Below are positions 10,347-20,474 of a stretch of 64,000 bases of DNA, in pieces (within the stretch, counting starts at the first letter, position 1; each line of letters starts with the position of its first letter). The notes under the pieces are model-generated. The model was given only the letters and a program-made list of their open reading frames with translations, was not told where the DNA came from and made no database searches. Made by a program: the position numbers and the translations under genes. The DNA comes from Paralithodes platypus (lineage: Eukaryota > Arthropoda > Malacostraca > Decapoda > Lithodidae): the NCBI GenBank assembly GCA_032716605.1, contig CM064523.1, positions 43,361,834-43,425,833 of the forward strand. Reading direction: 5' to 3'.

Positions 10347-12003
10347 GTTTATGACCAGCGGAGGTAGGGACGGAAGGAGAAAGTCGAGGCTGGTGGTCGG
10401 GTTGAGAGTTTGGACCCAGCGACACTCCTTAGTGACTCGGTACTTGACCCAAAGGTGAGCTCCGGAGTGGCCCCAGAACCTGTCCCCTCTAGTGACATGG
10501 TAGGGCATGATGGCATTCCGCGACAGAGTAGTTCCCAGGGACAACAAGAAGATCTTAGTCTTGAGAGTTGTGGGAACGGGGCTATTGAACTCGAGGACGG
10601 GGAAGCATGTCATGTGAACCTGTTAAAGGAGTTTGTGAGGCAACCACCTGAGCAGCCTACTGTCCCTATGTTGGTCTGTAGCGGCCAAGGTGGAGAAGGA
10701 GAGGGGGACAGTGGGGCACAGGTGGAGGAGAGTTGGGATTGTCATGTCTCGGCGGAGCAGTGGGCGGGGGACATGAGTCAGGTGGCTGTGGAAGCGCTAG
10801 AGTACCTGCCTGAGCAGCAGTGTGCAGCGCTCCAGCCCCTGCTCGGTTCATACCCCACTGTTTGTGCCGAGCACCCAGGCCTCACAACTCATGCGGTGCA
10901 CGATGTTCCGCTGACAGGTCACTTGAGTGTGAGTAGACCGTTGGCCTCGTTGTTTCGGTAGTTCAAGGTGGGCGACGAGGCTTTGGCATGGTTGTCAGGT
11001 CAGGGTCGACCCATGGCTGCTAAGGGAGGTGGTCAGAATCAGGACATTGAGCAGATTGGTGAGGTTGGCTGTGGAGTGGATGCGCCCGGTCGTCGCATAG
11101 CCTCCCAATGCTTCTCTAGTAATATGCAACAGCCCTACCATAGACCGACTGTATCTGGCCATGTCGCTGAAGGCGGTGATGCTGCGCAGGCAGATGTAGA
11201 CGCAAGGAATGCGGGGTTGCGCATGTACGGTATCGGCGGGGGAGCATTAGCAATTATGAACTGTGGGAGTGACTGCACAGGTGGTACAGATTGTCCCCCT
11301 CGTGACCTGGCTGTTCTAGGGACAAAGGTGGAGAAGGAGGGAGACCATAGTGTAGAAACTGCGGTCTCGGCTGGGTTGTGGGAGGGCAATGAGCATGTTG
11401 TTCTTCGAGATATGTTGCAACCTCTTGTTCATAAGCGCCAAGAGAAGTTGTTTACTAGGCTGTGGCAGTACGTCCGCACGTTTGTTGGTTCTCCAGGTCT
11501 GATGTATGGGGTAGAATCCGACATGGAGGTTGGAGACAGTGCAAGGCTCAAATTGGCTACCTACCGTATAAATCCTGCTCGACAGCCTGTTGTAAAAGCA
11601 GAGCTGGACTACATGTTGACGAAGGGTCTGAGGGATAAGGGATATCGTGAGTGGTCGTGACCAGCAACTTTGCAAGCTGAGTTAAATTGCAAGACCCGTG
11701 TGTGTGTTGATTGCAAGAGTGTGTGTGCATTATCCCTGACAGACGCCTATACCTTACCTAGAGTTGACGACACCATAGACCGCATCGGGGCTGCCTCGTT
11801 AATCACTAAGGTAGAACTAGTGAAAGGTTATTACCAGGTCCCGTTGCCGGAGAGAGCGAAGAGAAGTGCCAGTCTTGTGACGAACTGGGCAGTTTATCAG
11901 TGGCAGGTGTTGTTTTGCTGCCGGAACACAAGCTGGATGTGTGGCATGTTAAGGGCACTGATAATGTTTTGGCTGATTGTTTGTCACGGGAGGGTATGTC
12001 TTA
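10347..12003 (+). pseudogene. pol: Deleted pol of element A: integrase tail, RT start, RNase H tail
   Basis: Broken frames carry three recognisable pieces in this order. First, an integrase C-terminal piece near 10608 (HVNLLKEFVRQPPE), matched in element B directly after its GPY/F motif. Second, RT N-terminal pieces: a PEQQCAALQPLLGSYPTV-type block near 10810, an AELDYMLTKG block near 11610 and a YTLPRVDDTIDRIG...KGYYQVPL block at 11750-11850. Third, an RNase H end piece near 11940-12000 (HVKGTDNVLADCLSR). The integrase core and the RT fingers-to-palm with YxDD are missing by deletion. Stops and frameshifts occur near 10961, 11660 and 11915. The value of this remnant is the order: integrase precedes RT. 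Confidence 0.8.
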
Positions 12004-12431
12004 AGGAGCACCCTCGCCGTTCAGTCAGTGTGTGTTCGAGAGTAGAGAAAAATTAGGCTTGCCCCTGTAGTGCAACGCCGCCAAAAACACTATTAAAAAA
12101 AAAAAAAAAAAAACTCGCATAAAAACTCTTTCTTTTTGATAGTATATAAGTGCAGTATATCACAGCAAGCATCTAAGACACTCTAAGTTGTTGTCTTAGT
12201 AGGCTAGGCTTGGTGAAGCTTGCTCATTCAGCGTGATATAATTATTATGATGCTATTAATTTGGGAAAGTGTTGTACAGATTTTTTTTTATAATGCAGTG
12301 TTTTATGTTTGTGATCGTGCCTTGTTTTCACAACTTGGGATAGTAGCTAGGTGATACAGGGTTAGTGGGCATTCTGTCTGGTCAGATGTGGAGTTCACCT
12401 GAGGCTGAAACGTCCCACATCTTGGGCGGGG
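12004..12431 (+). other. 3' untranslated region and polypurine tract of element A
   Basis: Non-coding DNA between the RNase H remnant and the 3' LTR, with a 19-A run near 12094. The last bases before the LTR, ATCTTGGGCGGGG, form a G-rich polypurine tract that would prime plus-strand synthesis. Element B has the matching ATCTTGGGGGGG next to its 3' LTR. Confidence 0.65.
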
Positions 12432-14287
12432 TGTTACGCTGGCCAGCTTGCCAGAATGCACTTGTAACTCGCTAGCGCTCGCCAGGGCAGTGATATGGGC
12501 TACAATAATCGTAGAACGATGTTCTTTCTTTCATAGAGTTCATGTTGTCACAGACAGATCAGTGGTGATCTTTATTCTTGTCTGTGACACTGGGAAGTAT
12601 TTTATATCATTGCTAGAATATAAGATGCATTGTGTGAAGTTAAGGAGAGAGAGAGCGGGGTAGGCAGCGTGGTGGTAGTATGTGCGTGTGTATGTACGTT
12701 TGCCTCCCGCGCTCGGAGGAGTCTCCCACGCTCGGAGGAGTCTCCCACGCTCGGAGGAGTCTCCCACACCCGTGATTGGTCGGCGAGCCTGTCTACGTCA
12801 TAGGACGCTTGCTCTTCATGACGTAGTCGTCTGTGATTGGCGGCCGCTGTCCTGGGACGGTGGTGCGGGCTCCTGCCCTCGTGTCTCCTTCAGAGCAGCG
12901 TGCTTGGTCCTACATGTCCTTTGCAATCTGTCCCCCATATAATCCCCTGTACTACTTTCTCTCTCTCTGAACTTCTTCGTTTTCATACTTCTCTCTTTAT
13001 TCATTTACTTATCCCTTCTGGTTCTGCATACGACTTCCATAGTCGGCCAGTCGTATTACCAGCACCAGCTCTCACATTTATGTTTGCAATAGTTTTAGGG
13101 ATTATTAGAGTCATAGTCATATGGTAGCCTAGTGTTGGGATGCTTCTAATTATTGAGCTGTTCTTTCCCATTATTTAATGCTAGACAGAGGAAGGTATCT
13201 TTGGTCGTTGTCTGAGTTATGTATGTGGCAAGTCAGAGCCTGTACAACATCGACGAAGCTAGCTAGCCTGTAACCCTTGTGCATATTTTCCTTTGCGAGT
13301 GTAGCAGTATACAGGTGAAGGGCTTTTGCCTATACTTATCTGTATACTTGCTACCTCATTTTGTTGACCTTTGTGGAGCGCCAGGGCAAGACCAGATACT
13401 AGAGATCTGGACTTTCCAAGAGAGCCTCCAAGTCACTTAACGTAACATAAGGGAAATCTGTTCAAGGGGAGACAGTAGGCTACGAGCATGCTTGCGCTCT
13501 GCCTAGTTTCCTAGTACCTTATTTATGCCACTGCTAGACTTTATTAGTGGGGAAGACAGCATTGTGTTTATTAACTTTCATTGTGTATGCTTTAGGAATT
13601 ATTCACGCCTTATTTTAGCCAAGGTTGAAGCATAGTGCACAACCCTGTTTGGCTGTTACGTTGGCTAAGGAAGTACTGTTTTTAAGTGGTTATTATTAGT
13701 GCTGTCACAGAGTTGTTGCTCTCCCTTGTTATATATATATATATGTATCCTACTTATTGGTGTATTTAAGATACACACTTTGGTGTCCTGCCCCTGCATT
13801 ATTTCTGTTCTATATTAACGAGCATCTTAGAGCATCAGACCTTTTCAGAAAATTCCTTATCTGATTAATGTAGGAATAGACTATCAGTGTTTTCATAGAG
13901 CATTGAAGAGTTTAGTGTTGAGTACTGACTCACACTAAAGTTAACGTAAGCAATTATTCCTTTATTATATCTTATATAGTTTATTCAAGCTTTGTTATTA
14001 CTTAAGAGCATTTTCGTAACTTAAGTACTCCTGTTGTGAGTTGGCTTTGCCGTCACCGGAAAGCCTTTGTAGAAGTGCACTAAAAACCCAGTTAATTGAT
14101 ACCCCGTTATCCAGTAGATTAACTCTAGAGGGTTTTGAGTGTTTTTGTTCACTGGCGTAATAGTTCGAGGGTTTGGAATTAGCGTACCGTTGTAATAGAT
14201 ATAACAAATGGCCGTTGTTGCAGATATAGCCTATCATCTAGTCCATTATTAAGTGCCCTTGTTTATTTCGTAGTGCCGGTCATAACA
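12432..14287 (+). repeat. 3' LTR of element A
   Basis: An 1,856-bp direct repeat of 6320-8137 with TGTTAC/ATAACA ends; the last inverted-repeat position is mutated from GTAACA. GTGG follows at 14288. Confidence 0.93.
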
Positions 14288-14950
14288 GTGGTAACCTGTG
14301 GTGTATATAGTGTTGTGGTAACCTGTGATGTACGTAGTGTTGTGGTATCCTGTGGTGTATATAGTGTTGTGGTAACCTGTGGTGTATATAGTGTTGTGGT
14401 AACCTGTGGTGTATATAGTGTTGTGGTAACCTGTGATGTACGTAGTGTTGTGGTAACCTGTGGTGTATATAGTGTTGTGGTAACCTGTGGTGTACATAGT
14501 GTTGTGGTAACCTGTGGTGTATATAGTGTTGTGGTAACCTGTGGTGTACGTAGTGTTGTGGTAACCTGTGGTGTATATAGTGTTGTGGTAACCTGTGGTG
14601 TACATAATGTTGTGGTAACCTGTGGTATATATAGTGTTGTGGTAACCTGTGGTGTATATAGTGTTGTGGTAACCTGTGGTGTATATAGTGTTGTGGTAAC
14701 CTGTGGTGTATATAGTGTGGTGGTAACCTGTGGTGTACATAGTGTTGTGGTAACCTGTGGTGTACATAGTGTTGTGGTAACCTGTGGTGTACATAGTGTT
14801 GTGGTAACCTGTGGTGTATATAGTGTTGTGGTAACCTGTGGTGTATATAGTGTTGTGGTAACCTGTGGTGTATATAGTGTTGTGGTAACCTGTGGTGTAT
14901 ATAGTGTTGTGGTAACCTGTGGTGTATATAGTGTTGTGGTAACCTGTGGT
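14288..14950. repeat. 27-bp minisatellite array, right part
   Basis: Continuation of the 4043-6319 array, about 24 units. Some units carry variants not seen on the left, such as GATGTACGTAG. The first bases GTGG are the second copy of the LTR element's target duplication. Confidence 0.95.
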
Positions 14951-15475
14951 GTGGTGGAGTTACTGTTAGGGGTGATGTTACTGTTGGTGGTGATGTTACT
15001 GTTGGTGGTGATGTTATTGTTGGTGGTGATGTTACTGTTGGTGGTGGTGTTACTGTTGGTGGTGGTGTTTCTGTTGATGATGGTGTTGCTGTTGGTGGTG
15101 GTGTTACTGTTGGTGGTGGTGTTACTGTTGGTGGTGGTGTTACTGTTGGTGGTGGTGTTACTGTTGGTGGTGGTGTTACTGTTGGTAGTGGTGATACTGT
15201 TGGTGGTGATGTTACTTTTGGTAGTGGTGTATCTTTTGGTGGTGGTGTTACTCTTGGTGGTGGTGTAACTGTTAGTGGTGATGTTGGTGGTGGTGTTACT
15301 GATGGTGGTGGTGTTACTGTTGGTGTTGGTGTTACTGTTGGTGGTGGTGTTACTGTTGGTGGTGGTGTTACTGTTGGGGGTGGTGTAACTGTTGGTGGTG
15401 ATGTTACTGGTGGTGTTGGTGTTACTGTTGGTGGTGGTATTAGCTGTGTATGATGTTACTGTTGTGGGTGGTGTT
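14951..15475. repeat. GTTACTGTTGGTGGTGGT-type 18-bp minisatellite
   Basis: Imperfect tandem repeats of an 18-bp G/T-rich unit (GTTACTGTTGGTGGTGGT) that begin directly at the end of the 27-bp array. The Thr/Asn-rich minus frame over it is a translation of the repeat, not a gene. Strand bias is extreme: the plus strand is almost free of C. Confidence 0.9.
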
Positions 15476-15583
15476 ACTGGTGGTGGTGGTGTTTCCGTTG
15501 TTGGTGGTGTTATTGTAACATTTACAACGTGATCAGCATGGTTATAAACTACATTCACAACCACAGCCATACCGATAACACTC

Positions 15584-17440
15584 CACAGAAATCTCCATCT
15601 TAGGAGATTTTACTGTCCACCACCGCTAATGGCTCTCCTGTCATTCCACTGATCAACACGGGGAACAAGCCTACATCTTTTCCATGCTAAATGACCTAGA
15701 GCAGTTGGTTAAGCAACCCAACTGTATCCCGATTTGCTTCGGAGATAGGTCCAACATTCTTGATTTGTTTCTAACTTCTTACCCTTTCTCTTATTACTAT
15801 AGATTTGTTTTCTGCTTTGGGCTCCTCCGACCATAAACTTATCTCTGTCACCTGTCCTATCGCTCCAGTATGGCCACCCGATCCTCACAGTCGGCTGCAG
15901 TTGTGGCACTTTGGCACTGCTGACTGGGAGGCTCTTCAGCAATACTTCTTTGATTGCCCATGGAATGATTTTCGCCTCCCTGGCCGGGGACCCTCTGAGA
16001 GTGCTGAACACATTACCAAAGTAATCCTCTCGGGCATGGAGGCATACATTCCATTTTCTTTCTCTCAGACTAATGCAAACAAATATTGTTTTACTCACGC
16101 CTTTTCTACTGCTGTTGACAATAAGGAGGAAGCATTGAAACGGTACCAACGCCTTCAAACTCAAGAATCTCATTCTTCCTATGTTTCTGCCCAGAATCAA
16201 GCAAAACAAAATCTTCGACTCGCTACGCACTTTTTCATCAATAATAAATGCACTGAACTATCCAACTCTAGCTCTTCCCAAGATTTCTGGCATCTAGCCA
16301 AAAACCTCTCCAACATTTTGTCTTCCTCGTCTTTCCCTTCCCTTTTCCACTCTGATAGCACAGCCATCACTTCTTCCTCTGACAAAGCTGAACTCTTCAC
16401 TCAAACTATTGTTAGAAACTCCACCTGGATGATTCCAGTGTTATTCCTCCCTCTCCACCCCCGTCTCTCCTTCTTATGCCTAATATACTAATCTCTTCTA
16501 AAGATGTACTTTCTACCTTCGCTGGGCTTAATACTAAGGCAGTGTACGGGCTGGATGGTGTTCCACCTATTGCACTCAAAAATTGTGCTTTTGTGCTGAC
16601 TGCAAACAATCACTCAAAAAGTAATGAGATGATACCATAAAACATTTATCTTCTGACCTATCAACCATTTCTATTTTGGGCAGAGATAATCTCGTTGCTT
16701 TTAATGCTTCCAAAACTCTCTTTCTCCATTTATCCACCTGCCAAGAACTCCCAAAGAACTTTCCCTTATAATTCAACAATACAGAAATCAATACTTCATC
16801 TTCTCTCAGTATTCTAGATGTCTTTTTTTCTTCTAATCTAACTTCTGAACTGCTTCCAGTAGTTCTCTATCCCTGCACAGCTCCTTGCTATGTACAGAGG
16901 CACAGTGCGTCCATGTATTGAGTACTGTTCACATGTGTGGGGAGTATCCTCTCACACAGCACTTCTTGACAAAGTAGATAAGAAAGCATTTTGTCTCATT
17001 AACTCGCGTCCACTCACCGACTCTCTGCAATCTCTATCTTGGCCACAATGTTGCATTTCTCTTGCTATTCTATCACTATTACAATAATAAGTTTTCCTCA
17101 GAGCTCTCTCAATGTGTACCACCTCCTCTACGTACAGTACGTATCACCCCTTTTTGCGTGTAACACAATCCCCACCCTACTCTGAGCAACTCTTCAACTC
17201 AAGAGTGAAATGATATTCCCAATCTTTCTTCTATTCAACAGCTGAACTCTGGAACTCTCTCCCTGAATCCATCTTACCCTCATCCTATGACTTAAATTGC
17301 TTCAAACTCAGTGTGTCCAGGCATTTTGTCTCGAATATTCCATGATTTTGGCCCTGTCATTCTTTTAACTCTGGGGGAGGCAATCATCACAGGCAGTTCT
17401 GCCTTTTGTCTCCCTCATTCAGATAGAAAACAAAAATAAA
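15584..17440 (+). mobile_element. Jockey-like non-LTR fragment (copy 2)
   Basis: Plus-strand fragment that begins inside the endonuclease ([13 protein letters not shown] block at 15584). It runs through the [13 protein letters not shown] motif (15820) and the linker, then has a large internal deletion in the RT before the thumb region (YRGTVRPCIEYCSHVWG near 16890). The 3' end is the family's characteristic tail, TTTTGTCTCCCTCATTCA followed by an A-rich stretch. The longest surviving frame (15805-16491) covers only the endonuclease end and linker. Confidence 0.8.
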
Positions 17441-17739
17441 TAACATACACCTCACACACTATAAACTACAAACTACAAAACACCCTCCCCCGAAACTAGC
17501 TGGTTAATCTAACGTTTTGCCTCGATGGAGGGAAGTCATTTTTGGCCACTCCCTAGTGGTTCAAGGGACCTGACTATAGATAGAAAGAACAATGCGCTCT
17601 AGAAATTTCAATTAACCTTCTACCTCTCACAAGTTCTTTTTGAGCTGAAAAAATCATATACATTTAATCAATGTAACGTAAGGGAATGCATTATGGCAAA
17701 CTGAAAGGGATAGCGATGTTCATTAATCATGGGCATACA
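17441..17739. other. Unassigned, probably intronic
   Basis: AT-rich DNA between the Jockey-like tail and the 82-bp array. Given the Ig exon downstream on the minus strand, this is probably intron. No other signal seen. Confidence 0.35.
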
Positions 17740-18596
17740 TAGATGTTCCTCCTCTGCTACACAAGTCTTACTGATCATTGTTCGAGGTTATTAGCTAAGA
17801 TAATGAATCACGGAATAGAAGAGTAGTTTTGTAAACTACTCATCCTCTTTACTACTAGACTTACTGTACTGACCATTGTCTGACCAAGTTAATGAATCAC
17901 TGATCTACATAACTCCTCCTCCTCTGTACTACTAGACTTACTGATCGCTGTCCGAGGATGTTAGTTAAGTTAATGAATCACTGATCTACTGTACATAACT
18001 ACTTTTCCTCTGTACTATTAGACTTACTGATCGTTGTCCGTGGTTGTTAGTTAAGTTAATGAATCACTGATCTACATAACTCCTCCTCCTCTATACTACT
18101 AGACTTACTGATCGTTGTCCATGGTTGTTAGTTAAGTCAATGAATCACGGATCTACATCACTACTCCTCTATACTACTAGACTTACTGATCGTTGTCCGT
18201 GGTTGTTAGTTAATTAAGTTAATGAATCACGGATCTACATCACTACTCCTCTATACTACTAGACTTACTGATCGTTGTCCGTGGTTGTTAGTTAATTAAG
18301 TTAATGAATCACGGATCTACATCACTACTCCTCTATACTACTAGACTTACTGATCGTTGTCCGTGGTTGTTAGTTAATTAAGTTAATGAATCACGGATCT
18401 ACATCACTACTCCTCTATACTACTAGACTTACTGATCGTTGTCCGTGGTTGTTAGTTAATTAAGTTAATGAATCACGGATCTACATCACTACTCCTCTAT
18501 ACTACTAGACTTACTGATCGTTGTCCGTGGTTGTTAGTTAATTAAGTTAATGAATCACGGATCTACATCACTACTCCTCTATACTACTAGACTTAC
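17740..18596. repeat. ~82-bp minisatellite built from an exon end and its splice donor
   Basis: About eleven tandem units, diverged at the left and nearly identical at the right next to the exon. On the minus strand each unit carries GGACAACGATCA followed by GTAAGTCTAGTAGT, and the neighbouring Ig exon ends in the same sequence at 18597. The units also share TTAACAACC/TTAACTAACAACC just upstream. The repeat therefore contains the last ~25 bases of the exon plus its 5' splice site. Early (left) units read GATCATTG or GACCATTG in place of GATCGTTG. Confidence 0.88.
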
Positions 18597-18838
18597 TGAT
18601 CGTTGTCCAAGGTTGTTAACAATGCAGGGTATGAAGGCGGTGGTGCCGACGTAGGCCTTGACCTTGGGTGGTGTGGCGGGGTCGATGTAGGGCTCCGTGG
18701 CTGACACCACCCCGGGGAAGGATGACTGGTGGGTCTCAGGGGCCAGGGGATCTCCTGAAGAAGGCCACAGGGGAGGACCAGAGGGCACACTCACAGGCAC
18801 TGTCACGTTCCCATCAAACCTCTCGCTGCAACTTACAC
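18597..18838 (-). CDS. Immunoglobulin-domain exon, dpr/DIP-type cell-surface protein (partial gene)
   Basis: An open exon of about 80 codons on the minus strand, GC-rich in an AT-rich setting. It begins after a pyrimidine-rich acceptor (TTCTCTCCGTTAG, exon from 18838; an alternative TTGCAG gives 18825) and ends at a consensus donor, TCA|GTAAGT, at 18597. The protein has a Pro/Ser-rich lead and then the start of an Ig-like V domain: EPYIDPATPPKVKAYVG, TAFIPC (first Ig cysteine) and VNNLGQRS. This matches the first Ig domain of the dpr and DIP neuronal surface proteins, where a VSW-type strand would follow in the next exon. The bases after the donor even translate as VSL, but the consensus GTAAGT favours splicing there. 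No other exon is visible. Assignment to dpr rather than DIP is uncertain. Confidence 0.7.
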
Positions 18839-19029
18839 CTAACGGAGAGAATTATTGATGATGAGAAGCTGAAAATATCTTTCAAATTGTATTCGTCAAA
18901 CAATATCCATTTTATGAAAATTATGATATTTAAATTGATATATGCGTTACTGAGTACTTTGCCAGACATCAAATTATTGATGCTAAAGGAAGTGGAAACT
19001 CCTGCTTTAACACCTTGCATAATATCAAC

Positions 19030-19415
19030 CCTGTTTCTCAAAGCCAACCCAATCAGTGTTCTTCAGAGCTTTTTCAGTGTATACCTCCTCTCTTACGGAG
19101 AGTGAGGGCACCAAACCTCTCAACACACTCCCACCCATAATATGTCCAACTCTCTTCCCAAGGAGTGAACCAATTTTCGGTCTTCTACTCAAAAAGGAAG
19201 CTTTGGAGCTCTCTCTCTCTCTCTCTCTCAATCTGTTTTTCCCTCATCCTACTAAGTAAACTCCTTCAAGATCCAAAATGTCTGCGTCCAGACATTCTGG
19301 CTTACTGTACTTTGACTTTGGCTATCTGTTACTCTTCAACTTCTGGGAGAGACACTTATTAAAGGCAGCTTTGACTTTTGTCTCCTTTACTCACATAAGA
19401 AAATGCATAATTATA
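19030..19415 (+). mobile_element. Jockey-like 3'-end fragment
   Basis: A diverged, 5'-truncated piece of the Jockey-like family's RT C-terminus and 3' tail (NQCSSELFQC-like block near 19045, then the tail TTTTGTCTCC...CACATAAGAAAA at 19376). It lies upstream of the Ig exon, in the presumed preceding intron. Confidence 0.6.
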
Positions 19416-19599
19416 ACATATTAGCGAGATGTAGGGATATGGTAATGTCGATAAAAGAATAGAGAAAATATATAGTTCAGCTGCCTCAAGGAAGGAAGAG
19501 TGCAAAGTAGTGTTTGAATTATCAAACTCAGGTAGACAGTATTGATTTTGTTTGTAATGCTATTTTTATAAGGATGCCTGTACACGCTGATAATGTGCT

Positions 19600-19925
19600 T
19601 TACATACAAAACACGTATTTGTATGGATGTGAAGGAGACAAAAGGCAAATCGGTCTGCAACAAGTGTCTCTCCCAAAGGTGAAAGACTGGCAAAGCCAGA
19701 CTCAGAGGTAAACAAAAATGATGGTGTATTGAAAAGAAGTGTGGTGTGCTTGTTAAGTGTAGTGGAATGAATAGGATGAGGAGGTGTTTGGGATAGCCAG
19801 CTGGAATACTCTTTGTGTGAGTGGGACACAAACATAAACAGTGAGGAAAGTCAGACAAAGGAAACAGGAGTTCCAGCAACTCCTTATCACATGCCCATCA
19901 GGCCTCCCCTGGATATTGTCTTGCT
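19600..19925 (-). mobile_element. Internally deleted Jockey-like derivative (5' end joined to 3' tail)
   Basis: Reading on the minus strand from 19925, about 200 bp match the 5' leader of the long copy at 33490-36835 (GGAACTCCTGTTTC, then AACACCTCCTC and the ACTTAACA..GCACACCACACTTC block). At about 19705 the sequence jumps directly to the family's 3' terminal region (TTTGGGAGAGACACTTGTTGC... to TTTTGTCTCC near 19640). Endonuclease and RT are absent. The result is a short, SINE-like non-autonomous derivative. Confidence 0.65.
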
Positions 19926-20221
19926 CGATTTGTGTCTACAATCATAACTATGGTAAAAGCCAATAAGGCAGATTTGAAATAATTGATATTCGTAATGTTT
20001 ATGTGATAATAAATGAAACAGGTTCATAAAACTAAGGCATATATTATTGTTGCAGAATATTATCGAATCTCTGTATTTGGTTTGTGGTGTCTGGTTCAGG
20101 GTCTACAGCATTTGTTGTGTTGGTCTTATAGTGTGTGAATGACAAGCCGCTGCCATTCACGCCATAAACGTGTGGGCAACGTAACTATCACAAGGTAGGC
20201 GACATTGTTTATTACTCTGAG
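19926..20221. other. Unassigned
   Basis: No gene or repeat recognised. It lies between the internally deleted derivative and the next Jockey-like fragment. Confidence 0.35.
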
Positions 20222-20474
20222 CTTCATACTAAGAAGGCGTACGGTCCGGATGGTGTTCCTCCTGTTGTACTAAAAAACTGTGATTATGTGCCGACTCCCT
20301 GCTTAGGCAAACTCTTCCGTCTCTATCTCTCCTCTAACGTCTTCTCTTTTAGATGGAAGTTTGCTCTCATTCAACCTATCCCAAAGAAGGGTGACCACTC
20401 CTACTATCGTCCAATTGCTCTCATTTCTTCCATATCTTAAGTTTTGAAACTATTCTTACTTCAACATTTCTTAA

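Larger units (their letters stand above)
6320..14287 (+). mobile_element. Ty3/gypsy LTR retrotransposon, element A (Gmr1-like, defective)
   Basis: A complete insertion of 7,968 bp with two long LTRs (6320-8137 and 12432-14287). The 4-bp target duplication GTGG lies at 6316-6319 and 14288-14291. Deleting the element and one GTGG rejoins the minisatellite unit exactly, so the boundaries are firm. Internal order is PBS, gag, protease, integrase C-terminal remnant, RT N-terminal remnant, RNase H C-terminal remnant, polypurine tract. Integrase lies upstream of RT, unlike most gypsy elements. Most of integrase, the catalytic part of RT and most of RNase H are deleted, so it cannot move on its own. 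Confidence 0.93.

Noticed and set aside
10968..11660. A separate new gene in element A
   Set aside because: Its start is non-homologous filler, but its end carries the RT block AELDYMLTKG and continues after the stop into further RT blocks; it is damaged pol.
14263..15570. A 435-codon Thr/Asn-rich frame on the minus strand
   Set aside because: It spans LTR sequence, the 27-bp array and the 18-bp G/T array; composition comes from repeats only.
18668..19105. Plus-strand open frame across the Ig exon
   Set aside because: Antisense shadow; the minus frame has Ig-domain motifs and consensus splice sites, while this frame has no recognisable domain.
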